From: Ascochyta rabiei
Taxonomy: Eukaryota > Ascomycota > Dothideomycetes > Pleosporales > Didymellaceae
DNA length: 64,000 nucleotides
Assembly: GCF_004011695.2 (NCBI RefSeq)
Contig: NC_082410.1
Location: 930,001 to 994,000 of the forward strand
Direction: 5' to 3'
Positions 32,060 through 44,171 of the stretch are shown here, piece by piece. Under the pieces are notes generated by a model that saw nothing but the letters and a program-made list of their open reading frames with translations, did not search any database and had not been told where the DNA came from. The first letter of the stretch is position 1, and every line of letters starts with the position of its first letter. A program made the translations under genes and the position numbers.

Positions 32060-33448
32060 TGGTTCTGAGGGTCTTACTAATCGGCAGGTGATGCTGCACG
32101 TTCGGAGGTGCCAGAAGTGCTGTCATATAGCAGACTAACTGATACATTGGTCTTGATCTACCCTGGGTGGGGGGGCAGTTTGTTGACGGCATCATATTGT
32201 GTGTCTAGACGTAGAACAACTCGTCAAAGAATCCAGCCTAATAGACGTGAAGCAGCTTGGCTTTTAGGTGTTCTCCGTATGCTTTTGTGATCTGTCATGG
32301 ATTTTGAAAGCGCGTGATACGTAGTTGCAAAGATAATGGAATGAAGGCGCCCTCATCGTCTTCGCGCGTCATCTTCTCTTGGCAAAACACCACATCCCAC
32401 TAGACGCAGCATCCATTGTATCCAACCCTATGGACGCGCAACCATCTCAATTCCATGATGTTTAGTCAGAATTAACAACACCTCCATAGCAGTCGCCAGT
32501 CAAGCTCCCGACAGGCGGGGCAACCTTGCAGAGCGCCTGACAAGGCGCCTGCTGACCAGAACCCCACCACAACCTGCACCGCCTCTTCTTTCAACTCCGT
32601 GCCTGCTACAACACCGCCATGGTGCCTAGTTCTTCTCTCTATGCCTATCATTCCTCCACAGATCCATCAGCTTTGTGTCTCTTCTTCTCATTTCTATGAC
32701 CCGGTGAGGTTTCTGTTTGCACTTCACTTGGCTTCAGGCAGCAAAGGCCCCCACGCTAGGCCGGTCACCTAGAATCGACACCTTCATTGTCAGTTGTACA
32801 CCTTGCACGCTTCAGCCTGGCTCCGCCGAACATCAATGGATCGCGCCTCGCCACTGCTGTGCTGCAGGTACGTAGGCCTGTAGCAGCAGCACAGTCATAT
32901 CCGCGTCGAACAACGCGCCGAACGCGCTTCTCTGACTGTTTCAGTGCCGTAGCAGTGGGTTTCCCGAGCACCTTGAATGATCACTGTGACTATTCGTCTA
33001 TCTTCTTGGATGTTCGCCAGTTTCAGGCATTTGGACTGGCCTAGTGCGCGCTCCGCCCTTTCGCTCTGGGGAATCGATTCGGATTCGGCGGAGAATGTAC
33101 TACACTGCCACGGTCAATGATTTCCAAGCTTGTAAATTATTCGTTGACTTGGCTGCGCGTCCAGGCAGAAACGGTGGACTCGTAGGAGAACTCCGTGGCA
33201 GAGCCAACCGCGTGCTGCGCAAGTGACGGCCTCAGGTGTCTGCCTGTATAAAATGTAGGCAGCTTCTCTTCTTGTCTCCAACTCTACACACAAACATCAA
33301 TCATATTTACACTACTCACTACACTCACACACCAGTCATCGCTACTGCGTGCTTCATTCAGTCAATAAGTTCTCCTCGACCAAGGTCGAGCCAACAAACC
33401 AATACCACCTTTGAACGGCTTCGAGAACCTCAACAACAACAACCAATC
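32060..33448. other. 1.4-kb intergenic region, promoter of the 73-residue protein gene
   Basis: No gene was recognised. Contains pyrimidine-rich stretches, a TATA-like box at 33247-33253 and a long CA-rich leader running into the next start codon. Confidence 0.5.
33247..33253 (+). promoter_or_regulatory. TATA box of the small-protein gene
   Basis: TATAAAA lies 196 bp before the ATG at 33449, followed by a CT-rich then CA-rich leader typical of strongly expressed fungal genes. Confidence 0.5.
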
Positions 33449-33717
33449 ATGTCTTCGTCTTACGGAGCTTACTACCAGGGCAAGGCAGCCTACGCACCGA
33501 GGCCATCGACCAGTTCCAGTATGTTATATTGACATCTTCCATGGCACAAATCTAACAGGTAACAGCCACCGCGTCCAGCAACCATGCGCAATCGGCCCAA
33601 TCTTCACACAGCTATGGCGGCCGGCCACAGGCGACAGTCGTCGTCCATAAGCCCTCGGGCCCGACTTATGACCCCAACACCTCGACCTCGGCCGGCAATG
33701 CTGGCTACTACCGATAA
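33449..33717 (+). CDS. Small Tyr/Ser/Gly-rich protein, 73 residues
   Basis: Two exons: 33449-33518 and 33566-33717, separated by a 47-nt intron (GTATGT..ACAG). Without splicing the frame ends after 27 codons. The product begins MSSSYGAYYQGKAAYAPRP and ends TSTSAGNAGYYR. It is rich in Tyr, Ser, Gly and Ala, has no Cys, no signal peptide and no membrane segment. The TATA-like box and long leader suggest a real, regulated gene. The frame across the junction is continuous and compositionally uniform, which supports the model. No family was recognised; a stress- or conidiation-related small protein is possible but unsupported. Confidence 0.65.
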
Positions 33718-34319
33718 CGGCCCGTTGGAAGTCTCCTCAGTCACCGTCGCAGCCATAGCTGGGAGAGATGGGTACAACTAGTTGTTGTCGCTTTGTGATC
33801 GGATTGTTTTCTTGGGCATAGCGTGGCATGGAGTTATGGTTAGCTTTTTGGGATATAAACGCGCAAAGGCTTCACAGCCGAATCAGAGGGGTCTCCGGCG
33901 ACTTAGATAGAGATTTGGATATTATCCGGCGTTTGATCAGCATTGGCAAGGATGGCTGATGGCCCAAGGTTCCTATTCATGCGCCCTTCGTTCTTGGACG
34001 TTATGGATTGCTGGCAGTATTTAGATGGCGCAATTGATCCACATTGTTACTGCAACAATTATTACATTTTCTAAATTCAACATCAGCCTAACACGTTGAT
34101 CGACAGGCACGCTCAAAACAAGGGTCACACGAAGAAGATCATGGGCAGATGATTCGTATGCACGCTCACTCAGGGCGTGGCTAGCGCGTGTTTGCTAAAT
34201 GACGTCCTGTTCCGCGGTATTCAAGGGCAGCCCAACCATCCCATCTCACGCCTATCCAACCTTTACACCTCAATGCTCTCTCGATAATCACGTCGGCTCC
34301 CACCGAGCTTTTCACAACG
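33718..34319. other. Intergenic region
   Basis: A/T-rich toward the middle. It holds the 3' UTR of the small gene and the MFS promoter. Nothing else was seen. Confidence 0.5.
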
Positions 34320-36113
34320 ATGCTCGGCCTAAATTTCACCGCGACACGCACGCAAATCGCATCCTACCTATTCGGCGTCGCGCTCTTCAGCATCGCCTTC
34401 CTTGTGTTCCTGAACAGCAGCATCAGCTTCGTCATCACACAGCGCATTGGACAGAGCAAGAATGTCGGCGGGGCGGTAGGCACGTTGGGGTTCGTGGATG
34501 AGCTGGTCGCGCTGGTCGCGTGTCCCGTCTGGGGGCTGCTGAGCGACAGGGTGGGAGTTAGGGCTGTTGCGGTGGCGGGGTACGTGGTTGTGGGTGTGAG
34601 CTTGTGGGTGTTGGTCCAGGCGAGCAACGTCTACCCGCAGCTGCTGCTGGCGAGAGTGCTGTTCAGTCTGGGAGGGAGCGCGACGTGAGTCTATTCCTAA
34701 TTCTGGGGGGACGAGAGGGCTGACATGTGTAGGGCGACCATGGTCACTGCAATTCTGCCGAGTATGACGGTTGTTAGGGAGGCCAAACCAGATCCCCGAA
34801 GCCCTACGCTGAGGCGTGTCGCCAATGGCAGTCGGCATGCTGGCGCGGCTTCTATCTCTTCGGAGCTTACGATTACCCCCGACCGCTTTCGCTCCAGCTC
34901 TCAAGAACCCGATGGAGGTATCCCAGCGAAGAAGAACACCAGCGCATCTACATCGCAGCTAGCAGGTTTGGTTGGCATGTTCACCGGCTGTGGCGCCCTA
35001 GTGGCCCTGTTGATCTTCTTGCCCCTACCTACGCGCTTCCAGCAGGCCGGCGAGAGTCCTGCTGCTGCTGTAGCGGCCGCCTTCTACGTCGTGGGCGCCA
35101 TCGCCATCCTCGTCGCCATCGGCTGCTTCTTCGGCCTGCGCCAGTTGCCTGGCGAAGAGGAGAAAGGATGGAGACGTCTTACTGGCAAGGACGAGCCCAA
35201 GAGTGCCGATTCGTACCATGCACACGACCTCGTCTTGTCATACCCCTTCCTCTTTCTCGAGAGCGTCCGCCTGGGCTTCAAGTCACCCCTCATAGGCCTG
35301 GGCTACGTTGGAGGGTTTGTCGCACGCGCATCATCCGTGGCCATCTCACTCTTCATTCCGCTCTTCACGAACCACTACTTCCTCCAAACTGGCGAATGTG
35401 CTGTCGACCCCTCGAACCCCTCCGATATAAAACATGCCTGTCCACAGGCCTACAAGCTTGCCGCCATGCTCACTGGAATCAGCCAGCTCATCGCCCTTCT
35501 CTGCGCTCCAGTCTTTGGCTACCTCTCTGGCAAGTATCCAAGATACAACCTTCCTCTGCTCCTCGCAGCAGCTTCAGGCGTTGCAGGCTATGCCATGTTC
35601 GGGTCACTCGCCAGCCCAGACTACAAGAGCGAAAACGGCACAGGCGCCATCTTCATCATTGTTGCATTGCTTGGCATAAGCCAGATCGGCGCCATCGTAT
35701 GCTCCCTCGCACTCCTTGGACGCGGCATCAACAACGATGAGCCCAGCGCGGACGGTTCTACGATTGATTCAACAGCCCCAAGTTACCACCCCTCGGCAGG
35801 TGCTACACCGCCCACCAGTGCGCCCATTACGCCTGTACACGAGGAAGAGCCGCTCTTACCTCAGAACCAAAGCTATAGCACATCAAGACCTAGTTCTCCT
35901 CTGGAGTCGAAATCCTACAATGATATGAAGGGCTCAATAGCTGGGACGTATAGCCTGCTTGGCGGCTTTGGAATATTATTGTTGACCAAACTGGGAGGTG
36001 CGCTCTTCGATAGTACAGGGCCGGGAAGCCCATTTTATATGATGGCAGCTTTTAATGCGGTGCTGCTTGTTGTTGGTATTGTCGTGGGTGTGAAACAGAT
36101 CGCACGGCGGTAG
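34320..36113 (+). CDS. Major facilitator superfamily transporter
   Basis: Two exons (34320-34684, 34733-36113; 48-nt intron) give 581 residues. Hydrophobic segments in two blocks are separated by a long polar loop, the usual MFS 6+6 layout. Between the second and third helices is WGLLSDRVGVRAVAVAGY, the MFS motif A. The junction reads LGGSATATMVTAILPSM, a plausible helix 4 continuation. A second polar insertion (about residues 480-540, rich in Ser, Thr, Pro) precedes the last two helices. The look is that of the fungal vesicular-amine-transporter-like or multidrug-type MFS group; the substrate cannot be inferred. A plasma or vacuolar membrane location is likely. No biosynthetic genes flank it. 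Confidence 0.87.
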
Positions 36114-37070
36114 ATCACGGAGTACATACCGGCTTGAATATGAGCATCACGAAGCATACTTTCTATACTATTCTATATTATTCTAGACTATTCTAGACTA
36201 TTCTAGACTATTATACTATTCTATGTACCACACGAAGTGTGCTGACACGGAGTTAAGATGAACTGGTTGAGTAGGCGCTGCAACATACCTTTCTTCGAAT
36301 GCAAGCAACGACGAGTATGCAATCTATCACAAGGGCCGAGGCCTCACAGCTCATTTCATCATCACGTCTCTCATCAGCGCAAACACGAGGATGTCTGAGG
36401 TGCTGTCGAGCAAGCGGTCTGACGTAGATCTGGCGCCGCCTCACTTGCCAGCGCACGCCCTCCCCGGAACTCGAAACTTGGAAGACGCGTTGCAGGGACT
36501 GTCGTAGCTGGATGTAGAGATGGATGTGTCACGATTGGATGAGAGGTCGCTGTTCAGCCACCTGTTTATCGTTAGCGACGAATCAACCCGCCGGTTGCTG
36601 GGCCAAGTGGGGTGTTTACTCGGTGGGTCCTTCCTCACCAAGCTAGTAACGCAGTGCAGCTACCGGTTGCCAACCTCTCCATTATTGAGACGACACGACA
36701 TCGTTTGCGCGTGCAGCAGAACATCACAAAAACTTCATCCATTCACGAAGACCAAGAGGACAGCGACACGATTGCTGTTCTCTACAGAGCTGTCCGCAAA
36801 GCCGGACGAGCTCGTTCACCCAATCTTACGCCTTACATCGACACCAGACTAGCCTGACCAAAGGCAAACCATCCATCGCTACGCTCACGGCCTTCACGAC
36901 ATTACGATTTCCTGTTTTCATCGTTTCCTGTTTGTTCACGATCGCACATTGCTTAGCTCAAGTCCCTGCATTACCATCATTTTGGTCTTGTTGGGGTTTA
37001 CCAGTTACATATCCACATCTGCGTCATCACTTCAACCTACTGTACACCACATCAAGGAGCCACCACCAAG
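36114..37070. other. Intergenic region with decamer repeat
   Basis: Begins with an A/T-rich microsatellite in the MFS 3' flank and then holds the promoter of the cytochrome b561 gene. No coding region was recognised. Confidence 0.5.
36167..36222. repeat. TTCTAGACTA decamer repeat
   Basis: Three perfect TTCTAGACTA copies (36181-36210) flanked by degenerate CTATTCTATA units on both sides. Likely within or just after the MFS 3' UTR. Confidence 0.85.
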
Positions 37071-39553
37071 ATGTCGACCGAGGGGCTCTCAGCTCCCGGG
37101 AGCAGTGTCTATTCGTCTGACTCCATGTACGTCGGTGATGGAACATGGGATTCGCAGCGCAATACCTTCCTGCTGCCCAATCTAATGGGCCTCAACTTCG
37201 ACACCATGCGCTACAATGGTGAGTACATTGAACCTCTAGCTGAAGATGCTTTACTGATTCATTTAGGCATGGGCAATCGCTTTCGCAACATGGCCGGCTA
37301 CAAGCCTCTCATCACCGCTCACGGTATCCTTGCCGCCGTTACCTTCCTCTTCGTCGTACCTGGCGCAATCTTCATGGCACGGTTTTACCACCGAAACCCA
37401 CGACTCGCCCTACGCGTACACATCTGGCTCCAGATTTTGACCTTGCTCCTTGCAACTGCCCTCATCGTGCTCGGCTTCCAAGCTGTTGGTCTGGAGAGGT
37501 CTTTAACGAATCCGCACCACGGTATTGGTGTAGCTCTGTACACTCTTGTTGTAGTACAAGTCCTGGGAGGATCCATCATACACCGTCTAGAGAAAGGCAA
37601 AGAGCGCTTTAAGGTCCCTCTGAAACTCATAGTACGTCCCAGCACAATCTTACAATGCTCTCGTTTGACTAATATGCACAGTTGCATCAATGGATAGGTC
37701 GCGTCGTCTTGCTCCTGGGCATCGTGCAGATCCCGCTTGGACTGACGCTGTATGGCTCGCCGAAGGTACTCTTCATACTGTTCGCAGTCTGGGCATTTCT
37801 GCTCTTGATTGTGTACTTTGTTCTCTCGTACAGGACCCAGCCTGAAATGGGCTTCGATGACAACACTACCTATATCACCGATCGCACTGCAAGCACTAGG
37901 AGCCGAAGAAGCCGTGGCGGACGCGGTCTTGGAGCATTGGCGACAGCGGGTGCAGCTGGTGCGGGACTGGCTGCACTAAGAGGCAGATCGCACAGTCGCA
38001 GTCGCAGCAGACGTCGCGGTGACGAGACGACAGTACTCAGCTCCCGCCCTGATTCCCGCTCGCGGGTTACTCAGTCGCAATTTACCGAATCTTACGTGAG
38101 CGATGAGAAGTATAACGACAAGCGCAAAAGTTCCACTTGGCGCGATCGCTTTCTTGGTGCTGGGGCTGCTGCGGGGGGGATTTTTGCCTTTAAGAGTCTC
38201 TTCGGCAAGAAGAAGGACAAGCGTGCTTACACCGAGACGTCAACTGGCAGCGATGTCAGTTATGGACGCCCGTTACCTCAGTCCGAAGTTACTCAGACAG
38301 ATCTGAGCCGTCTTGAAGAAGGAAGAGCTCCTGACTCACCAGTGAGGAATCAAGACTGGCGTCGAGTCGAAGAAAGAGAAGCTGCTCAAGCAGCTGCCAT
38401 GGGTGCAAGTCCTTTGCGAGCTGCCCACCGTCCGGCAAGAAGTGGCGGTTCCATCGACTCCTTTGACAGTCGAACAAGTTTCAACGATCACCACGATTCC
38501 CGCCCGCTCAGAGAGGAATCCTATGGAGTCAAAGATGGCATCATGACCCTTGGAGCTATTGGGTTTCTTAAGCACACGTGGAACAAGCGGAGAAACAGGA
38601 AGGAAGACGCACGGGTCGAGGAATTGAGGCAACAAGACATGGACGAAGAGAAGATGGCTCGAGCGAACAGTAACCGACGAAGATTTACGGGTGATGGCGC
38701 GCCCCCTCCGCGCCGGCACAACGGACCACCATCGACCATCTACTCTGAAACCGAAATCTCAGGCATGACTCCGTCTGTAGCGAGGCCGAACGTTGCTCCA
38801 CCGCCCGTAACCTCATCTGCAGGTCCCTCTGTCCTACGCCCAGCTGACAACACCGTACTCTCTGATTCGGGATCTGAGGCCTATATTTCTCCTGGCGGCC
38901 GTTCTCATCGCCGACACCGTAACTCGGCAGGTGCAGCAGCTCTTGCTGGCGGAGCTGCTGCCGCCGCAGCCTCTTCTGGGTCACCTTCGAGAAGGAGAAG
39001 CAGTCGAGATGAGAGTGTTGTCTCCCCTCCAGTATCTGTGAAGGTCAAGATGCACAACGATGGACGGCATGTTACGCTCCGACGCTTGAATGAAGAAGAG
39101 GCGGCAGCAGAACGAGATGCTAGGAGACGAGAGCGACAACGCAGAAATCGCAATGGAAGCATGTCTTCGTTGAGCCAGCTCGATGGAGACCGTTGGCGAA
39201 GGACGGAAGCCCTCGAGGCTGCACAAGCTCAGGAGATGGCACAGGCGGCTCCAGCGCCTACATCGCAACATGGAGTGCCTCTCCAAATGCCTGAGCCTTA
39301 CATCCCTCCACCACCTCCGGGTCCGCCTCCGAACTTCAACTCAGGCCCAAGGCCGTCAACACATACACCTCTTCCCCCACCTCCTCCCATGCCAGCGGCG
39401 GATCCCAGCATACTGAGTAGCCCCCACGGCACTCAGGTATATGGCACCGAGACGGATGTCAGTAACTACGACTCGAATAGAAGGCGAAGACGGGCCGAGA
39501 GAGCCCAGGCGAAACAGGCTAGGTCGGGCGGAAGCCGCGTTGAGTTCTCTTGA
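37071..39553 (+). CDS. Cytochrome b561-type membrane protein with long disordered tail
   Basis: Three exons (37071-37218, 37267-37631, 37682-39553) give 794 residues. Residues about 60-260 form a cytochrome b561 core of several membrane helices. The four His expected to ligate two hemes are visible, in TAHGILA, RVHIWLQ, NPHHGIG and LHQWIGR; the last is created by the second splice junction (LKLI joined to LHQWIG), which fixes that intron. Family members carry electrons across membranes and often act in metal reduction. No DOMON domain precedes the core, unlike many fungal relatives. The remaining 500 residues are basic, Arg/Ser-, Ala- and Pro-rich (RSHSRSRSRRRG; an Ala run; PPPPPGPPP) and cytoplasmic in prediction; they may bind other proteins. 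Introns are 48 and 50 nt. Confidence 0.88.
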
Positions 39554-41865
39554 TGATAGGCGCCACATGTATGGATGTTGAATTAAGCGCCAGCAGCGCT
39601 GCATTCTGGTTCGATGTGCATTTTCAGGCGCTCTACGTTTCATGTAATTTAATCCAGGTGGACCGTTAGCAAATGGGCGTTTTCCCGTTGTTGACAGCTG
39701 CAGCATGGTGTTCAAATCAAGCCGTGTTCACCGATGAGGGCTCCGCGGAGCTGATCCCTGTGATTTGCAGCTTGAAGTTAGACGAAGGATGGGGCACGCA
39801 CTATTTACACGGCGTACATAGGTGACTACCCCAGCCCCGGATTCTCAAGCCGCCGCAACACCACAAGTACATGATCGCCCCCGTTGCGGCGTTCCTTGCT
39901 GTTTGCTCGTATGCCGCTGTTAGCGATGAACTGTCGTGTAACGTATAGCGGTTGCCGCGCGGTGACATGTGGCTGGCAAGGCCTAGACATTGTGTGCGAC
40001 ATGACAGGACCCAGGAATCTTTTCCGGACCACTCTTATTCGGTTGCTCAACACTGCGTCGCCATGATGCTCATCGTCGTCGGCTGCATCTCGGGACCCTG
40101 GGGCTCCCAGGCAGCGGAGGAGTCCGCAAAAGGGCCTTTAGGAGGGTGTCAGGAAGAATATAAGCAGTCTGTGGCTGCACCGAGGTGGTAGGATAGCACT
40201 TCTGGGATTTCAGACTCGACGTCCTCCAAGGAAGAGGCAGCAACAACCAAGCGCAGCAGTAGCAACAACGACGACGACAAGGACAACGACGACGACAACG
40301 ACGACACCAACAACAAGCATCACGGCTCAGCGGCTCGTGACAAGCAAGGCGGTGATGGATGCGACTTGAACCTCGCACTGCCGCTTCACGTCACATTGTA
40401 GCCGCTCAGATGCGCCTACGAGACGACTGCGCCTCGCCACTGCGTCCTTTGTGTCGAGAAGGGAAAGCGACTTTTCGCAGCGCGCTGAGTCCTTTTGGCA
40501 GCCCAGGTGCATGGAACGGAACACCCGCGGATGATGACGACACTCGAAGCACCAGCGCACCAGCGCACCAGCGCACCGGGAGATGCCGAGGATTGCAGGC
40601 CCGTTTGTCAAGGCAGCGGAAGCAACGGGGTGAAACTGGAGAAGAGTGCAGCGCTGGCGGCCAAGGATGTTTGAACGTACCCGCAAGGTGGAGCGTTCAG
40701 CAGATGGCAGATTCAGCAGATGGCAGAAGCCGCAGACGTACCACAACGGCCGCGACGCGACAAGGGATCAAGCGAGCACAAAGGAATTTCAGCTGCCTGG
40801 GCAGTTGAAGGACAAGGCGCGGTGCAGCAAAGGTGGGAGGCGTAGGAGACGCTTGCGCAAGAGCAGCGGTCAGAGGGGGCTGCAGCTAGCCGTCGCGGTT
40901 GACCTGCCAAATGCGCTTCCAACTGCCTTTCCCGCTGGGATGGCTACGCACGTAAACACCATGGCTGCAGGGCGCCGCTGTTGTGGGAGATGTTCGGCCA
41001 TTGGCAGCCGCCCTGGCAAGCTAGCAGGAGCTCCCGCCGTGCTGGAAGGAACCGGCCGTGCCATCCATGAAGCTCGACAAGTATTCACCTCACCAGCGGT
41101 CAGCCTGGCACGCTGGAGCACTGGAGTCGTCGTCAGGCCTGTTCCAGCCCAGCAGACGGCCCAAGCTCGCTGGCTGGCAACCGGATGGTCATCGTTTTGC
41201 CCAGCTTCCCTGCAGACTGCGACCCCCAGCGCTGGTACCAGGGGGTGCCGGACCGCTCTCCATGGCCTGCCATTGGGCTCGTCTAGCGCAAGCCCACCCC
41301 TGCAGCCAGCGGCAGTCACTAGCCCAAGCTCTCATCTGCGGCTTGCACGCTTGGACACTTGCACGCTTGGACGCTTGGTCGTTCTCTTGTCTTGGTTCAG
41401 TCAGGTGCAAATGGGCGTCGTCTCTTCAGCATGATGACACAAGCACCATGCGAGAACAGCTCCCGGACCACAGAGTAACGTACTGAGCATACATAGGTCC
41501 CATTGGACCCGCCCACCAGCTGCACCCACCTTCACGTGGAGGACGACTGTCTTGTCCACTGGCCAGCTTGCAGCAGCACCACCACCACCACCACCACCAC
41601 CACTACCGTTACCATTACCATTGCCATTACTGCCCACCATCACCACCACTGCCACCACTGCCACCACCGCCACCACTGCCACCACCACTACTCTCATTAC
41701 TACCAATACCACCACTACCACCACCACCACCACCACCGCTCCTAATACTACCACTCCCACCACTCCCACCACTCCCACCACTACCACCACTACCACCACT
41801 ACCACTGCTGCCACCACCACTGCTGCTGCTGCTGCCACTGCTCCACTGCCGCCCTCGCCGCCGCA
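39554..41865. other. 2.3-kb region upstream of the Zn2Cys6 gene
   Basis: Gene-free by my reading. It contains an ACGACGACA-type tract (about 40240-40315), GC-rich unique sequence and a large CCACCA-type repeat (41575-41835) just before the regulator's start. A long GTG-initiated frame at 40646-41434 has no recognisable product and overlaps equally long frames on the other strand. Confidence 0.5.
41575..41835. repeat. CCACCA/CCACTA triplet-rich low-complexity tract
   Basis: About 260 bp composed almost only of CCA, CTA, CCG and ACT-type triplets on the + strand (G-poor; the minus strand is GGTGGT-like). It ends about 30 bp before the regulator's ATG, so it lies in its promoter or 5' UTR. Confidence 0.92.
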
Positions 41866-44171
41866 ATGGCTTCCACTACTACCAATCTTGCTCCCGTAAA
41901 GCGAGCCTGCGATAGGTGCGCGCATGCTGTCGACACTACCCTCACAACCACTAACGTTGCCATAGCTGCCATCGAAGGAAAGTCAAATGCATAGGTGAAG
42001 GCACAAACCCGTGCAAGAACTGTGTATCCGCAGGTCTGGCATGCACATACAACGCCATCCCCCAGAAAAAAGGGCCCAAGGGCAGCCGGGCCAAGGTACT
42101 TTCTGAACTACGTGAGAACCAACGCAACGCCCAACTAGCCTCCGGTTTCCCGCAGGAGCTTGGCCATGATGGACGTCCGTTATCCTCCCAGAATGTCCGA
42201 ACACCAGGCCTGCTACCGCCAGCCCTGGTCGAAAGCTGTATGGAGTTTTTCTTCGTACATGTCTACCCCTCACAGCCTGTACTGCATCGACAGCGTGCAC
42301 AAGAAGCCGTCGTCAACATGGACCGTTCAATCGAGGCCTACTGCATGGTTGTTGCCTTGTGTGCCTACGTGATGATCCAAGCAAACATGAAGGTCCAGCC
42401 CAACCTTCTCGAACGCCCTGAGATGGCCCAGATGTCTAATGTCAGCTTTGGCCACATCTTGTTGGAAGAATCTATTCGTGTGCGGAGGGGATATGACTAC
42501 CGCGAGAGTCCCACACACTGGACCGTCCTCACATCATGGCTGTACTGCGGGTGCTACTTTGGACTGGCCAAGGAGAACACAGCATGGTCCTACCTTCGAG
42601 AGGCAACGACACAAGCACAACTTCTGGGAATGCACGACGAAGAAACATACAAGCACGACCCACTCGATACCTCAAGGAAACGCGTACTCTACTGGCTGCT
42701 CTTCATGGCCGAAAGGTACCACTACATCAAACTCATGCACGTCACCGCTGACCATGAATTCAGGACATATGCTATCCACAAGCACCGGCCAATTACGCTC
42801 TACCCGACTATACATCCGCCTTCCCTGGACGAAGTACCTTCAGATCGACCGGTCGCAGTTGGCCTTGAGCTGATGATCAATCTGTACAAGACCATCGACG
42901 ACACATTTGTGAACCTTTGGAACCGGGTTCACGGCCACGCCAATCCTTCCTGGATTGCGCAACTGCAAACACAGATCTCAGAGGCGGTCCCATCATATCT
43001 CGAGTGTACCGAGACTCAGGCCGTCGAGATCCGGGTTACGCAGCAGTGGCTACGAGCCATGGTATGGCAGCTATGCGTCTGTCAGGGACTTGTAAGCAGC
43101 GTCAGTCAGGACACTTCCATGACGTTCAAGTTCCCCATCCAAATCTCAAGGGACATCCTGACCATGACACAACAATTCTCGCAAACAACCATGGAGGTAC
43201 ACGGCGTTGGTATGGTGAGTGCCACTATCATTTCATTTTCCATCCTCTCCCACATTCCATTCCTTCTGCTCACTCGGACCCCTGCCCGTTCCGATCGTGT
43301 GATCCCTGTTACATGCTGCATTGGCACGGATCCACCATCAACGTCAATCTCTAACGCCCACCCCTTGGTCCATTAGTGTACACTTCCCTGGTCCGTCCGT
43401 GCACGCGCACACGCACTTAGCGACTCCTTTCCTCTTCGAGCTTGATGATCTTTGAATACGAGCATTGGGCTAACACCTCCGCAGATCGAAAAGCTGTTCG
43501 ATATTGCTTGCTGCCTAACTGACGTGGTCGCTTGCACGTCGTTTTCGCCAGATGCATTTAATCTTGGCCCGCGAGATTATGTTTCTCGCTTCTTGATTCT
43601 CATTCAGACACTTCGCGGCGGACAGTCACGCTATCTGCCACTGCTCCTCGCTAAGCTGCAGGAGGTACTACCCAACCTCCCTCTTCCCAGGTCCTTGAAC
43701 TTGTCCCAAAGTCTCCCTACTCCATCGATCGGTCTTAATGCCAGTGGCGGCATGGTGCCTTCGAACGCAGGCGATGACTTCTCGGCGCTTCCACCTGTCA
43801 TCTCTCCGGCGTATCCATCGACGGAGTTGATCCGTCGCCTTGCAGCGCAAACAGGTGCTCAGCTCCCTTTCAGCACGTCTCAACAACCCATGGTTGCTGC
43901 TCCGTCATCCCACATTGATGATATGTCGCTCTATGACACCACTCACAGCACATCGCACTCTTCAGTGTCTGGGCCTAGGAGCAATTCTGCCACACCAGGG
44001 CCTTTCGAACCTCCCATGTCACAAGCGCGCACGCAAATTGTCGGTCATCCGTCCGTCCCCCAGCATTCGCACATGCAACCTCACAACATCGGTGTAAATC
44101 CTACCGCTTACGATCCGCGCTTCAATGTTCAAGGTTACCCAGTGGATCCTGCGATGATGTACAAGCAATAG
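41866..44171 (+). CDS. Zn2Cys6 (fungal binuclear cluster) transcription factor
   Basis: Three exons (41866-41915, 41966-43214, 43485-44171) give 661 residues. The first 50-nt intron splits the zinc cluster; splicing yields ACDSCHRRKVKC..CKNC..C, spacing C-x2-C-x6-C-x7-C-x2-C-x6-C at about residues 15-42. A basic linker follows (QKKGPKGSRAKVLSELRE), of a type I associate with AmyR-like sugar regulators (weak inference). The fungal-specific middle homology region runs from about 80 to 420 (LLEESIRVRRGYDY, SWLYCGCYFGLAKENTAW, AERYHYIKL). The 270-nt second intron has GTGAGT and CGCAG ends and rejoins MIEKLFDIACCL. The C-terminal part is Ser/Pro-rich. It likely acts in the nucleus as a DNA-binding activator. 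No obvious target gene cluster is adjacent. Confidence 0.9.

Noticed and set aside
31749..32138. Alternative frame over the 3' end of the E2 gene
   Set aside because: It reads smoothly but has no splice link to the E2 frame; the Arg/Gly-rich E2 tail is equally open and continuous with the core.
40646..41434. 262-codon open frame
   Set aside because: It starts at GTG, has no recognisable domain, has random-looking GC-rich codon use, and overlaps similarly long frames on both strands.
41503..41915. Poly-Thr, poly-Pro and poly-His frames in the CCA tract
   Set aside because: All follow from a triplet repeat read in different frames; none joins the regulator's frame.
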